Of a DNA stretch of 64,000 bases, positions 8,877 to 17,849 are shown one piece after another. Every line of letters starts with the position of its first letter. Positions within the stretch are counted from its first letter, which is position 1. Under the pieces are notes generated by a model. It ran no database searches, was not told the DNA's origin, and saw only the letters and a program-made list of their open reading frames with translations. A program made the position numbers and the translations under genes. The stretch is from Pseudomonas sp. DY-1 (GTDB taxonomy: Bacteria; Pseudomonadota; Gammaproteobacteria; Pseudomonadales; Pseudomonadaceae): NCBI RefSeq assembly GCF_003626975.1, contig NZ_CP032616.1:1798001-1862000 (forward strand), in the 5' to 3' direction.

Positions 8877-9672
8877 AAAAGCGTCCTGGGGCTTGCGCCT
8901 GGCCGCTTGGGGCGGGCTGGTATTCCTGCATTTCCCGATCCTGGTGATCCTGCTCTACGCCTTCAACACCGAGGAGTCGTCCTACAGCTTCCCGTTGCAG
9001 GGCTTCACCCTGGAATGGTTTGCCGTGGTGGGCGGTCGCGAGGATGTGCTGCAGGCCATCGTCCTGTCCCTGAAGGTCGCCTGCCTGGCCACCGCCCTGG
9101 CCATGATTCTCGGCACCCTGGCCGCCGCTGCGCTCTATCGCCGCGACTTCTTCGGCAAGGAGAGCATCACCCTGATGCTCATCCTGCCCATCGCCCTGCC
9201 CGGCATCATCACCGGCATCGCGCTGCTTTCGGCCTTCAAGACCCTTGGCATCGAACCTGGCATCTTCACCATCGTCGTCGGCCACGCCACCTTCTGCGTG
9301 GTAATCGTCTACAACAACGTAATCGCGCGTTTCCGCCGCACCTCCCACAGCCTGATCGAGGCTTCTATGGACCTGGGCGCCGACGGCTGGCAGACCTTCC
9401 GCTACATCATCCTGCCAAACATCGCTACCGCCTTGCTGGCCGGCGGCATGCTGGCCTTTGCGCTGTCCTTCGACGAGATCATCGTCACCACCTTCACCGC
9501 CGGTCACGAACAGACCCTGCCCCTCTGGCTGCTCAGCCAGCTCAGCCGCCCCCGCGATGTTCCGGTCACCAACGCGGTCGCCCTGCTGGTGATGCTCGCC
9601 ACCATGCTGCCCATCCTCGGTGCCTATTACCTGACACGGGGAACCGAGGCGGTGGCCGGGGGTGGAAAGTGA
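8866..9672 (+). CDS. ydcV: polyamine ABC transporter permease 2
   Basis: A 268-residue permease of the PotC/YdcV family. The hydrophobic segments begin with [20 protein letters not shown], and the EAA loop reads [20 protein letters not shown]. It forms the translocation pore with the upstream permease. The start lies within the end of that gene. A 71-base gap with a CCTCTTCC/GGAGAGGG repeat follows before the dehydrogenase gene. Confidence 0.88.
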   Translation: MHSEKASWGLRLAAWGGLVFLHFPILVILLYAFNTEESSYSFPLQGFTLEWFAVVGGREDVLQAIVLSLKVACLATALAMILGTLAAAALYRRDFFGKESITLMLILPIALPGIITGIALLSAFKTLGIEPGIFTIVVGHATFCVVIVYNNVIARFRRTSHSLIEASMDLGADGWQTFRYIILPNIATALLAGGMLAFALSFDEIIVTTFTAGHEQTLPLWLLSQLSRPRDVPVTNAVALLVMLATMLPILGAYYLTRGTEAVAGGGK

Positions 9673-9699
9673 TACGACTTTTTCTCCCCTCTTCCCACC

Positions 9700-9720
9700 T
9701 CCTCTTCCAGAGGGAGAGGG
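9700..9720. repeat. imperfect CCTCTTCC-type hairpin between ydcV and patD
   Basis: An imperfect inverted repeat (CCTCTTCC near 9700, GGGAGAGGGG at 9712-9721) of the family also seen at 6805, 22958 and 27009. It lies in the gap between the last transporter gene and the dehydrogenase. Confidence 0.55.
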
Positions 9721-9743
9721 GTTAGACCGAACGAGGCCCCACC

Positions 9744-11168
9744 ATGCAAACCAAACTGCTGATCAACGGCCAGTTCGCCGCCGGCGAAGGCGAAGCGCTG
9801 GATGTCCTGAATCCCGCCACGGGTGCCGTACTGGTGAAGATTCCCGAGGCCAGCGAAGCCCAGGTCGATGCGGCCGTCCGTGCCGCCGACGCGGCTTTCG
9901 AAGGCTGGGCGCGGACCTCGCCGCGCGACCGCGCCACCCTTCTGTTGAAGCTGGCAGACAAGATCGAGGGCCATGCCGAAGAGCTGGCGAAGCTGGAGTC
10001 GGACAACTGTGGCAAACCCTACACCGCCGCGCTGAACGACGAGATCCCGGCGGTAGCCGATGTGTTCCGCTTCTTCGCCGGCGCCAGCCGCTGCCTGACC
10101 GGATCGGCGGCGGGCGAGTACCTGCCGGGCTTCACCTCGATGATCCGACGCGACCCGGTGGGCGTGATCGCCTCCATCGCGCCCTGGAACTACCCGTTGA
10201 TGATGGCCGCCTGGAAATTGGGACCGGCGCTGGCAGCCGGCAACACCGTGGTGCTCAAACCCTCGGAACAGACGCCTCTGACCGCCATGCGCCTGGCCGA
10301 ATTCATCGCTGAACTGCTGCCCGCGGGCGTGGTGAACATCGTCCTCGGCCGCGGCCCCAGTGTGGGCAGCCCGCTGGTGTCGCACCCACTGGTACGCATG
10401 GTGTCGCTGACCGGTTCGGTGGGCACTGGCAAGGCGATCATCAAGAGCGCCGCCGATAGCGTGAAGCGCACCCATATGGAACTGGGTGGCAAGGCACCGG
10501 TGATCGTCTTCGACGACGCGGACATCGCCGATGTGGTCGAGGGCATCCGTACCTTCGGCTTCTACAATGCCGGCCAGGACTGCACCGCGGCCTGTCGCAT
10601 CTACGCCGGCAGGAAGATCTACGACAACTTCGTGGCCGACCTGGCCAACGCCGTCTCCAGCCTGAAGACCGGCCTGCAGAACGACCCGGCAACCGAACTC
10701 GGCCCGCTGATCACCCAGAGCCAGCGCGAGCGCGTGGCCGGCTTCGTCGAGCGTGCCAGCACCCTGCCCCACATCCAGATCGCCACGGGTGGCAAACCGG
10801 TCGCCGGCAGCGGCTTTTTCTACGAACCCACGGTGGTCGCCCACGCGAAGCAGGATGACGAGATTGTCCGGCGTGAGGTGTTCGGCCCGGTGGTGACGGT
10901 CACGCCCTTCAGCGACGTGGACGAGGCGGTGCGCTGGGCAAACGACTCCGATTACGGGCTGGCTTCATCGATCTGGACCCGCGACGTGGGCCGCGCCGCC
11001 GCCGTCGCTTCGCGGCTGCAGTACGGCTGCACCTGGATCAACACGCACTTCATGCTCACCAACGAAATGCCCCACGGAGGCTTCAAGCAGTCCGGCTATG
11101 GCAAGGATCTGTCCATGTACGGACTGGAGGACTACACCGTGGTGCGGCATGTGATGATTCGGCACTGA
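9744..11168 (+). CDS. patD: gamma-aminobutyraldehyde dehydrogenase
   Basis: A 474-residue NAD-dependent aldehyde dehydrogenase. It shows the folding motif [19 protein letters not shown], the catalytic Glu in [17 protein letters not shown] and the nucleophile Cys in [12 protein letters not shown]. It ends the polyamine transporter operon, matching the ydcW/patD position, where the enzyme oxidises 4-aminobutanal (from putrescine) to GABA. Length and motifs are typical. Related betaine aldehyde dehydrogenases look similar, so the substrate is inferred from the neighbours. Confidence 0.85.
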   Translation: MQTKLLINGQFAAGEGEALDVLNPATGAVLVKIPEASEAQVDAAVRAADAAFEGWARTSPRDRATLLLKLADKIEGHAEELAKLESDNCGKPYTAALNDEIPAVADVFRFFAGASRCLTGSAAGEYLPGFTSMIRRDPVGVIASIAPWNYPLMMAAWKLGPALAAGNTVVLKPSEQTPLTAMRLAEFIAELLPAGVVNIVLGRGPSVGSPLVSHPLVRMVSLTGSVGTGKAIIKSAADSVKRTHMELGGKAPVIVFDDADIADVVEGIRTFGFYNAGQDCTAACRIYAGRKIYDNFVADLANAVSSLKTGLQNDPATELGPLITQSQRERVAGFVERASTLPHIQIATGGKPVAGSGFFYEPTVVAHAKQDDEIVRREVFGPVVTVTPFSDVDEAVRWANDSDYGLASSIWTRDVGRAAAVASRLQYGCTWINTHFMLTNEMPHGGFKQSGYGKDLSMYGLEDYTVVRHVMIRH

Positions 11169-11184
11169 TCGAATGCAGGAACAC

Positions 11185-11277
11185 CCTGTGGGGGCGAACT
11201 CATTCGCGAAAGGCAGCGAAGCTGCCCCTATCAAATTTGAGCCTACGGCTCGGATCGCGAATGTATTCGCTCGCACC
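11185..11277. repeat. paired palindromic REP-like element
   Basis: Arms GGGGCGAACTCATTCGCGAA (11191-11210) and ATCGCGAATGTATTCGCTCG (11254-11273) face each other between the convergent ends of patD and the amidotransferase gene. It is the same family as 5262-5350 and probably ends both transcripts. Confidence 0.7.
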
Positions 11278-11294
11278 AAAGCAAACACGGCGTC

Positions 11295-12002
11295 CTAGCC
11301 GAACGCCAGGTTCAACCAGCGGCGATAGAACCCTTCGGCTACCTGATTGAGCGTCGCCACCTTGGTTGGAAGGTCATCGAGCATGCGCGTCCTGGGTTGC
11401 TGGCTGGCCTGGGTTTCGTCGAGCAGATGCGCCCAGTCGGTCAACCAGCCCCGCACCAGGTCCTCGGTCATCTCCGGATGGCCTTGCAACGCCAGGACCT
11501 TGTTACCCCAAGAGAAGCCCTGATTCGGGCACCAGGGGCTGTCCATCAGCCACTGAGCACCTTCGGGCAGGTCGAACGTGTCGCTGTGCCACTGGTAGAT
11601 CGAAAACTCCCGCGGCAAATGCTCCAGCCAGGGGCTTTCGCTGGCCAGGGTGCGTTTTTCCAGCGGTTGCCAGCCGATCTCGGTGTACGGCATGCGATGG
11701 ACCGATGCGCCCAGGGCACGAGCCAGCAACTGGCCACCCAGGCAATGGCCGATCATGGGCACATCGCGGGCAATGAAGTGCTGCAAGGCTGCGATTTCCG
11801 CCCCGATCCAGGGCAGCGGGTCGTTGACGCTCATGGGCCCGCCCATGATCGCGACCGCCTTGGGTCGATCAAGGTCGTAGCCATCCAATTCGCCCAGGTC
11901 CGTGCGCAATACGGTGAAGTCGCGTTGCTCACGGTCCAGGACAGTGGCCAGGTGGCCGGGTGGGCAAAAATCCGCGTGGGTAAGAATCAGGATGTCGGTC
12001 AT
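11295..12002 (-). CDS. class I glutamine amidotransferase
   Basis: A 235-residue protein with the class I amidotransferase fold found in GMP-synthase-like enzymes. The nucleophile Cys is in IGHCLGGQLLARALG, and the distal catalytic His and Glu are in LQGHPEM. The start at MTDILILTHADFCPPG is chosen because GGAGG lies just upstream; the frame runs 13 codons further without a ribosome site. It stands alone rather than fused to a synthetase. Relatives hydrolyse gamma-glutamyl amides (for example in polyamine catabolism by PuuD-like enzymes). Its place behind the polyamine operon is suggestive, but it is on the opposite strand. The substrate is unproven. Confidence 0.8.
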   Translation of the reverse strand: MTDILILTHADFCPPGHLATVLDREQRDFTVLRTDLGELDGYDLDRPKAVAIMGGPMSVNDPLPWIGAEIAALQHFIARDVPMIGHCLGGQLLARALGASVHRMPYTEIGWQPLEKRTLASESPWLEHLPREFSIYQWHSDTFDLPEGAQWLMDSPWCPNQGFSWGNKVLALQGHPEMTEDLVRGWLTDWAHLLDETQASQQPRTRMLDDLPTKVATLNQVAEGFYRRWLNLAFG

Positions 12003-12173
12003 GGGGTCCCCTCCGTTGACGGAGTCTGAGGCAAAGGCCATGCCGCGGTCGAGTAAAGGAAGTCTATGTTTTTGCTGGAAATACCCGAGCCAGAGGGGGG
12101 AAGTAAAACCAGCCGGAAAATTGTCCGGAATGCCCGGTTCGCAGCAGGCGCGCCGCCACGAACCGGGTTGGTT

Positions 12174-12515
12174 TCAAGGTTGGTTGACGTTGACTTCCTG
12201 AGTCACGCCCCAACCATCGAGCACACCTCCAAGTGGGACCACCAGGGCCTCCAGGTCGTGCTCGAAATCGCCAATTCCCGCGTGGGTGGCGTACATCACC
12301 TTGCTCACCTGCAGGTGCCAGGCGCCATCGGCGCGCACAGTTACCTGGGCATTCAAGGACTCACCACGGAAATTCTTCGCTGCCGTTCGCGCCCGGTCCT
12401 CGTCGGGGAAAATGGCGTAGAACTCAATCGGATGAACACGGGCGAAGTCGAATCCGCCCTCTTTCATGCGGCGCAACAGACTGGTGCTGACATCATCGTG
12501 GAAGGCTGTGCTCAT
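12174..12515 (-). CDS. RraB-like ribonuclease E inhibitor family protein
   Basis: A 113-residue acidic protein (MSTAFHDDVSTSLLRRMKEGGFD start). It has the RraB-family layout: an N-terminal helix, then two similar alpha/beta halves with IEFYAIFPDEDRARTAAK in the first and a closing DGWGVTQEV. E. coli RraB binds RNase E and lowers its activity. This copy lacks the long acidic C-terminal tail of the enteric protein, so the function is only a family-level guess. AGGAGG precedes the ATG. It is transcribed alone toward the amidotransferase gene, 171 bases away. Confidence 0.65.
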   Translation of the reverse strand: MSTAFHDDVSTSLLRRMKEGGFDFARVHPIEFYAIFPDEDRARTAAKNFRGESLNAQVTVRADGAWHLQVSKVMYATHAGIGDFEHDLEALVVPLGGVLDGWGVTQEVNVNQP

Positions 12516-12920
12516 GAAACGACCTCCTCTTAGCGATGGATGAGTGTTCCGCTCTTACCGCTTTTTTCGAGAAGCCGCTGGAATGGGCTTCGCGACACCA
12601 TGCGGTGCCGCCCCCGGGTCGACTCTGCAGACACAGCGCCAAGCCCTGACCAGGCCCCGCGCGGACCCGGCCACTGACTCACTCGTGGAGTGATCTTTTC
12701 AGCTTTCATTTTGCAGGGTAGCGCCACCGCGCCCGGTCTGCCGGAAAGCTGGACAAATTGTCACAAAAGTGGCGACAGGCGGCGTTCAGGCCTTATCCGC
12801 CAACAAATTGGCCATTCGCTCTGCAAGACTGCCCAATGCCCGGATTGCAATGAAGTGCTCGCCCAGCCGGCAAAGACGGGGGTGATGACGTGCATCCTCG
12901 ATTCGGGGTGGCAATGAGAC
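12516..12920. other. non-coding stretch upstream of the RraB-like gene
   Basis: Together with the following repeat, about 486 bases here hold no convincing gene; short frames lack ribosome sites and family resemblance. It should contain the minus-strand promoter of the RraB-like gene. A small hairpin, TCACTC-GTG-GAGTGA followed by TCTTTTC (12679-12700), resembles a weak plus-strand terminator although no plus-strand gene precedes it, leaving room for a small RNA. Confidence 0.35.
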
Positions 12921-12986
12921 TGTAGGAGCGAGCTCTGCTCGCGAAACATCGCGCTAGAGCTATTCGCGAGCGGAGCTCGCTCCCAC
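12921..12986. repeat. paired palindromic REP-like element (GAGC variant)
   Basis: Arms TGTAGGAGCGAGCTCTGCTC (12921-12940) and GAGCGGAGCTCGCTCCCA (12968-12985) form an inverted pair just downstream of the SDR gene stop. This GCGAGC(T/A)-rich variant is also seen at 35565-35625. Confidence 0.75.
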
Positions 12987-13001
12987 GGCCACTCCGCTCG
13001 C

Positions 13002-13763
13002 TCAAGCCCCGCTCAGCAGCTTCATGATCCCCCGGTTCACCCAGGCCGGCGAAACCTGTCCCGCGCCGTACATCAGGCGGAACAGCAAGCTCACCGGCCG
13101 ATGCACCGTCGCGCCCTGGGCTTGCTGCCAGGCGGCCTGGGCGATGTCCTCGGCATTCAGGTTCACCCCCAGGCGACGCAGCACCGGCGGTTCGAAGCGC
13201 TGGCTGCTGACCATGGGCGTGCGCACGAAAGGCGGCATGAGGTCGCCGACCCGAATGCCATGGCGGCGCCATTCGAGCTCCAGCGCTTCGGTGAAGCCGC
13301 GTACCGCGAACTTGGAGGCCGAGTAACTGGCCATGTGCGGCGTGCCGTACACCCCGGAGGCAGAGCCCATGCTGATCACCTGCGCACCACGGGTTGCCTT
13401 GAGGTAGGGAAAGGCCGCGTGGGTGACTTGCACCAGCCCCAGCACGTTGATGTCGAGGATGCGCGCGTGCTCAGCCATGTCGATCTCCTCGAAATGCCCG
13501 AAGCGCAGTACGCCCGCGCAGTTGAAGAGCAGGCGCAACTGGCCGTCGTGGCGGCCGCAGAAGTCAGCCAGGGCACTCTTCACAGCAACCAGGTCGGTCA
13601 CGTCCAGGGTCTGGTGCCAGACGCCGCCCAATGCCGCCGCCTGGGTGGCCAGGGCATCGGCATCGCGGTCGATCAGACCGACCTGCCAGCCGCGCTCGTG
13701 AAACAGACGGGCGGTCGCCGCGCCGATACCGGAGGCGGCGCCGGTAATCAGGATGTTGTCCAT
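13002..13763 (-). CDS. short-chain dehydrogenase/reductase
   Basis: A 253-residue classical SDR. The cofactor motif TGAASGIGAATARLF is at residues 7-21 and the NAG-equivalent reads FNCAGV. The catalytic Ser lies in MGSASGVYG and the YSASK motif supplies Tyr and Lys. The start MDNILITG is chosen by family length and an AGGAGG site. It is the last of three minus-strand genes (monooxygenase, esterase, SDR) with one base between it and the esterase stop. The trio resembles PA2097-PA2099 of P. aeruginosa and probably oxidises a ketone or alcohol substrate. The substrate is unknown. Confidence 0.85.
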   Translation of the reverse strand: MDNILITGAASGIGAATARLFHERGWQVGLIDRDADALATQAAALGGVWHQTLDVTDLVAVKSALADFCGRHDGQLRLLFNCAGVLRFGHFEEIDMAEHARILDINVLGLVQVTHAAFPYLKATRGAQVISMGSASGVYGTPHMASYSASKFAVRGFTEALELEWRRHGIRVGDLMPPFVRTPMVSSQRFEPPVLRRLGVNLNAEDIAQAAWQQAQGATVHRPVSLLFRLMYGAGQVSPAWVNRGIMKLLSGA

Positions 13764-13764
13764 C

Positions 13765-14703
13765 TCAGGCCTCCTCTTCCACATGCTTGCAGATGAAGTC
13801 GGCGGCACTGGCCAGCGCCTGGTCGGCGGTACGCAGCACCCCGGTATGGGCCTGGAACACATGCCAGAGCCCCGGATAGCGCTCCAGCCGCACCCAGCCA
13901 CCCGCCGCCCGTACCCGTTCGGCCAGCCGCAGGCTGTCATCGCGCAGGACTTCGTCCTCGGCCACTTGCACCAGCATCGGTGGCAGCCCGGCTAGATCGG
14001 CGAACAGTGGCGACAGGGCCGGATCACGGCGATCCAGCCCCGGCGGGCAATAGAGGTCCATCGCCTGCTCCACCCAGGCCGGGTGGATCAGGGGATCGCC
14101 CGCCGGCGGATTGTGCTGGGCCGTACCGCTGAGGTCGGTGACCGGAGAAAAGCAGATCAACCCCGCCGGTCGAGGCAAGCCCTGGCGACGAATTTCCAAT
14201 GCGGTGAGCAGGGTCAGGTTACCGCCTGCCGAATCGCCGCCGATGATGATGCGCGAAGCCGGATAGCCGGCTTCCAGCAGCTCGCGGTAAGCAGCCACGG
14301 CGTCTTCCCTGGCGGCAGGAAACGGATGCTCCGGCGCCAGTCGGTAATCCTGCGCGCACACAGCAACACCCGCGCGCCTGGCGAGGCTCGCGGTGATGGC
14401 GCGATGGGTCGCGGGCGAACCGGTAATGAACGCACCGCCATGCAGGTAGAGCAGCACCACATGGCTGCCGCCCTTGGGCCGGTGCCATTCGCAGGGCCGC
14501 CCCCCCAACAGCCCGGCCTCGCGCAGTACCCCCCGCGGCGCCAGGGTGCTCGCGGTGAGCAGGCGCAGCACCAGCCGCTGCATCTGTACGGGCAACGGCG
14601 GCCGCATCAGACCACGGAACAGCAGGCGCAGAGCACCGCGCAAGGTCGCGCGCAGCAGCGGCTGGCCAGGCTTGGGGGCGGTGAATTCAACGGGTGCATT
14701 CAT
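13765..14703 (-). CDS. alpha/beta hydrolase (hormone-sensitive lipase family esterase)
   Basis: A 312-residue esterase. The HGGAF oxyanion motif is in LLYLHGGAFITGSPATHR, the nucleophile Ser in GGDSAGGNLTLL, and the acid and His near VAEDEVLRDD and LWHVFQ. The start MNAPVEF at 14703 overlaps the monooxygenase stop by 17 bases and has GGAG upstream; a longer frame inside the monooxygenase gene is rejected. In this operon it may hydrolyse the ester made by the Baeyer-Villiger-type monooxygenase. This is inference from the gene order. Confidence 0.85.
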   Translation of the reverse strand: MNAPVEFTAPKPGQPLLRATLRGALRLLFRGLMRPPLPVQMQRLVLRLLTASTLAPRGVLREAGLLGGRPCEWHRPKGGSHVVLLYLHGGAFITGSPATHRAITASLARRAGVAVCAQDYRLAPEHPFPAAREDAVAAYRELLEAGYPASRIIIGGDSAGGNLTLLTALEIRRQGLPRPAGLICFSPVTDLSGTAQHNPPAGDPLIHPAWVEQAMDLYCPPGLDRRDPALSPLFADLAGLPPMLVQVAEDEVLRDDSLRLAERVRAAGGWVRLERYPGLWHVFQAHTGVLRTADQALASAADFICKHVEEEA

Positions 14704-16156
14704 AGAGATCCAACTCCAGGCGACGGGTCTGTTGGCGGTAGCTGAAGGTGAAGCCCGGCCAGTTGTTGGTATTGCGGCCGTCAGCGGTCTTGTACCAGCT
14801 GTTGCAGCCCTGCTCCCAGACGGTGTGGCGCACGTCCTGTTGCAGGCGCTGATTGAAATGGCGCTGCACCTCGGGCTTGAGGTCCAGGTAGCGGAGATCG
14901 CCCAGCGCCCGTATGCCGTCCAGCACATAGGGGAACTGGCTTTCCAGCATGTAGATGATGGAGTTGTGGCCCAGGTTGGTATTGGGTCCGTAGAGAATGA
15001 ACAAGTTCGGGAAGCCGCTGACGCTGACGCCGAGATAGGCCTCCGCGCCCTTCCGCCACGCCTCGTTCAGGTCACGTCCGCCCAGCCCGCGAATGCTCAT
15101 CGGCGCAAGGAAGTCGGTCGCGGTGAAACCGGTGCCGAGGATGATGGCGTCCACCTCATGGCGCTGGCCATCGCTGCTCACCACGGCGTCTGCCGTCACT
15201 TCGCGGATGCCGCAATCGATCACGTCCACGTTCGGCCGTGCCAGGGTCGGGTAGAAGTCGTTGGAAATCAGAATGCGCTTGCAGCCCAGCGGATAGTCCG
15301 GCACCAGTCGCTGGCGCAAGGCCGGGTCAGCGATACCGCGTTCCAGATGCTGGCGGAAGCGAAATTGCATCAGTTTCATCAGCGGCGGGAACACCGAGAA
15401 CGCCAGCACCCGCGATTCGTGCTGGATGTACTTGAGCATCCGGTCGAACTTCTGCAGCCATGGCAAGCGTCGCATCAGTGCCAGTTCCCAGGAACGGTAG
15501 GCACGGTCCGGCTTGGGTATCACATAGGCCGCCGAGCGCTGGAACAGCGACAGGCGCGCCACCTTGGGAGCGATCTGCGGGATGAACTGGATGGCACTGG
15601 CGCCCGTACCGATCACCGCTACCCGCTTACCCTCCAGCGGGTAGTCATGGTTCCAGCGGGCGGAATGGAACAACTCGCCCTTGAAGCCATCCAGCCCTGC
15701 GATGCGTGGCCATGCCGGCCGGTTCAACTGGCCACAGGCACTGACCAGCGCCCTGGCACGAAAGCTTTCGCCATTGCGGGTCCGTACCTGCCAGGTGCCG
15801 CTGGACACATCGAACTCGGCGCCTTCCACCTCGCAATCGAAGCGGATGTGCTGGCGCAGGCCGTACTTGTCGGCGCAATGGCGCTGATAGGCGAAGATTT
15901 CCGCCTGCGGGGCGAACTTGCGCGACCAGTCGGACTTGGGCTCGAAAGAAAAGGAATAGAGGTGCGAAGGCACATCGCAGGCCGCGCCGGGGTAGCTGTT
16001 GTCACGCCAGGTGCCGCCAACCTCGCTGCCCTTCTCCAGGATCAGGAAGTCGTTGAAGCCTGCCTTCTGCAACTGGATAGCCAGGCCCAGGCCACCAAAA
16101 CCGGCGCCGATGATCAGCACATGCAAGGGTGCCGACCGCTGGGAATTGTTGTGCAT
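14687..16156 (-). CDS. flavin-containing (Baeyer-Villiger type) monooxygenase
   Basis: A 489-residue FAD/NADPH monooxygenase. The FAD Rossmann motif is IIGAGFGGLGLAIQL (residues 15-29) and the NADPH motif is VIGTGASAIQFIP. The family fingerprint reads FKGELFHSARWNHD, matching FxGxxxHxxxW. EVGGTWRDNSYPGAACD is typical of Baeyer-Villiger and related enzymes. It is the first gene of the esterase/SDR operon, so a pathway ketone, then ester, then alcohol plus acid is plausible. No regulator gene is adjacent. An inverted repeat about 100 bases upstream may be its operator. Confidence 0.87.
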   Translation of the reverse strand: MHNNSQRSAPLHVLIIGAGFGGLGLAIQLQKAGFNDFLILEKGSEVGGTWRDNSYPGAACDVPSHLYSFSFEPKSDWSRKFAPQAEIFAYQRHCADKYGLRQHIRFDCEVEGAEFDVSSGTWQVRTRNGESFRARALVSACGQLNRPAWPRIAGLDGFKGELFHSARWNHDYPLEGKRVAVIGTGASAIQFIPQIAPKVARLSLFQRSAAYVIPKPDRAYRSWELALMRRLPWLQKFDRMLKYIQHESRVLAFSVFPPLMKLMQFRFRQHLERGIADPALRQRLVPDYPLGCKRILISNDFYPTLARPNVDVIDCGIREVTADAVVSSDGQRHEVDAIILGTGFTATDFLAPMSIRGLGGRDLNEAWRKGAEAYLGVSVSGFPNLFILYGPNTNLGHNSIIYMLESQFPYVLDGIRALGDLRYLDLKPEVQRHFNQRLQQDVRHTVWEQGCNSWYKTADGRNTNNWPGFTFSYRQQTRRLELDLYECTR

Positions 16157-16254
16157 TGTTATCTCCCGTTTCGTGCCGGGAGATGCTAGTCCGCCTTTGC
16201 CCGTACGGGAATGGCATCACGAGCCGTGGAAGTGGGAAATTGGGACAGATGTAC

Positions 16255-16286
16255 CATTGCCGATCGCAATCGTCCGGTCGGCAATG
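16255..16286. promoter_or_regulatory. inverted repeat upstream of the monooxygenase operon
   Basis: Perfect nine-base arms CATTGCCGA (16255-16263) and TCGGCAATG (16278-16286) are separated by 14 bases, about 100 bases before the monooxygenase start. No T-run follows on either side, so an operator is more likely than a terminator for the upstream lipoprotein gene. The binding protein is unknown. Confidence 0.5.
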
Positions 16287-16316
16287 ACTTTTCGGCGGGG
16301 TGGAGTCCAGACCGAC

Positions 16317-16595
16317 TCAGCGGCCGGCGCGCGACTCCTGGATGTAGAAGCGTGCCTTCTCGGCCTTGTTGGTGCAGCCCTCGAACGCCTCGAACTGCTG
16401 CTGGGTCTTGGCGGCGGTAAGCAGGCTCAGCGCCTTGGAGTAACTCACGGTGCCGGAGAACCCTTCGGCCTTGGCCAGGTCCAGTTCCTTCCAGGCCGCG
16501 TCGAGCTCCGATGCACAACTGCTGCGATGGGCCGTCTTACCGGCACAACCGACGAGCAACAAAGCGATCAAAGGCACGCTGATCCAAGCTTTCAT
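16317..16595 (-). CDS. small lipoprotein of unknown function
   Basis: A 92-residue protein with a lipoprotein signal: MKAWISVPLIALLLVGC, lipobox LLVGC, Cys17 as lipid anchor. The rest is a helical, charged domain with two further cysteines (SSCASEL, FEGCTNKA) that could form a disulfide in the periplasm. The internal ATG is preferred because GGAG precedes it and the signal peptide then starts correctly. It is divergent from the patatin gene. No family was recognised. Confidence 0.75.
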   Translation of the reverse strand: MKAWISVPLIALLLVGCAGKTAHRSSCASELDAAWKELDLAKAEGFSGTVSYSKALSLLTAAKTQQQFEAFEGCTNKAEKARFYIQESRAGR

Positions 16596-16746
16596 GGATA
16601 AAACTCCAATGGTGAAGATCGACAAATTCTAGTGGGTCGAAAGGCAGTTAGGTACCCGGAAGATTCAACTCCGTGGACTGATCGGCAGGTGGCGACGGCC
16701 TTGCCACCGGCGTATCGTCAAAGCACTGTTGTCGGGGGAGTTATGC

Positions 16747-17772
16747 ATGAGCAAGCGCGTGGCATTGGTGCTGGGTTCGGGGGGTGCGCGCGGCTATGCG
16801 CACATCGGCGTGATCGAGGAGATAGAGGCACGCGGCTACGAGATCGCCTGCATCGCCGGTTGCTCCATGGGCGCCGTGGTGGGTGGCATATATGCCGCCG
16901 GCAAGTTGCATCACTATCGTGACTGGACCGAAAGCCTCGATTACCTGGACGTGCTGCGTCTGCTCGATGTGAGTTTCCGTCTGGGCGCCATTCGCGGCGA
17001 AAAGGTCTTCGGCCGTATTCGCGAGATCGTCGGCGAGATCAACATCGAAGACCTGTCGATTCCCTACACGGCAGTCGCCACCGACCTCACCAACCAGCAG
17101 GAAATCTGGTTCCAGGAAGGCTGCCTTCACCAGGCCATGCGTGCCTCGGCGGCCATTCCCAGCCTGTTCACCCCGGTAGTCCAGGGTAGTCGCATGCTGG
17201 TGGACGGCGGGCTGCTCAATCCCCTGCCGATCGTTCCGGTGGTGTCCAGTCACTGCGACCTGATCATCGCCGTCAACCTCAACGCCACCACCCAGCGCGA
17301 GTACCAACTGCCGGTAATCGAGCGCCCCCCGGCGATCAAGGGCCGCATCGACCTGCTGATGGAATCCGTCAGCTCACGCCTGTCCTTCTTCAAGCGCACC
17401 GGTCCTGAGGCACACGGCGTGCTCGACCCGGAGAGCCTGCCCGGCGGTAATCCCTGGCTGGAGAGCGCCGCACCGCAAATGCAGCAGCCAGCGGCCGCAC
17501 CGGAGGCCGAAGGCGCCCCCAGATCCGCCAGCGGCTCACATGTGATCGCCAGCGTCGGCCCCGCCTCCCTGCTGGACCTGGTGAACCAGAGCTTCGAGGT
17601 GATGCAGACGTCGCTCGCGCAATACAAGATCGCCGGCTACCCGCCGGACATCCTGATCAACGTGCCCAAGCGGGTGTGCCGTTTCTTCGAGTTCTACAAG
17701 GCGCCGGAGCTGATCCAGCTAGGCAGGCAGATCGCCCGAGAAACACTGGAACGGTACGAGCAGGGGAATTGA
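16747..17772 (+). CDS. patatin-like phospholipase
   Basis: A 341-residue cytoplasmic lipid acyl hydrolase. The oxyanion motif GSGGARGYAHIGV is at about residues 11-23, the nucleophile Ser in AGCSMGAVVGG, and the catalytic Asp of the Ser-Asp dyad in LVDGGLLNPLPI. The start MSKRVALVLG follows GGGGGAG; six upstream codons are rejected. It resembles the RssA/YchK group. There is a Pro/Ala-rich insertion near residue 240 and a basic C-terminal part. It has its own promoter region and ends at a perfect palindrome before the convergent glutaminase gene. Confidence 0.85.
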   Translation: MSKRVALVLGSGGARGYAHIGVIEEIEARGYEIACIAGCSMGAVVGGIYAAGKLHHYRDWTESLDYLDVLRLLDVSFRLGAIRGEKVFGRIREIVGEINIEDLSIPYTAVATDLTNQQEIWFQEGCLHQAMRASAAIPSLFTPVVQGSRMLVDGGLLNPLPIVPVVSSHCDLIIAVNLNATTQREYQLPVIERPPAIKGRIDLLMESVSSRLSFFKRTGPEAHGVLDPESLPGGNPWLESAAPQMQQPAAAPEAEGAPRSASGSHVIASVGPASLLDLVNQSFEVMQTSLAQYKIAGYPPDILINVPKRVCRFFEFYKAPELIQLGRQIARETLERYEQGN

Positions 17773-17794
17773 TCGGGAAGCTCGATCTGCTCTT

Positions 17795-17824
17795 CTGCAG
17801 GGGCGAATTCATTCGCCCCTGCAG
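17795..17824. repeat. perfect palindrome between convergent genes
   Basis: Arms CTGCAGGGGCGAAT (17795-17808) and ATTCGCCCCTGCAG (17811-17824) are perfect 14-base complements around TC. It is the most compact copy of the GCGAATTCATTCGC family in the window. Lying 22 bases after patatin and 25 before the glutaminase stop, it may serve as a bidirectional transcript end. Confidence 0.8.
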
Positions 17825-17849
17825 ATATCTACCCGCCCCCTCCGCCCCG

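Noticed and set aside
14474..16189. 571-codon open frame on the plus strand
   Set aside because: It lies antisense to the esterase and monooxygenase genes, has no recognisable motif, and is explained by third-position GC bias on the real strand.
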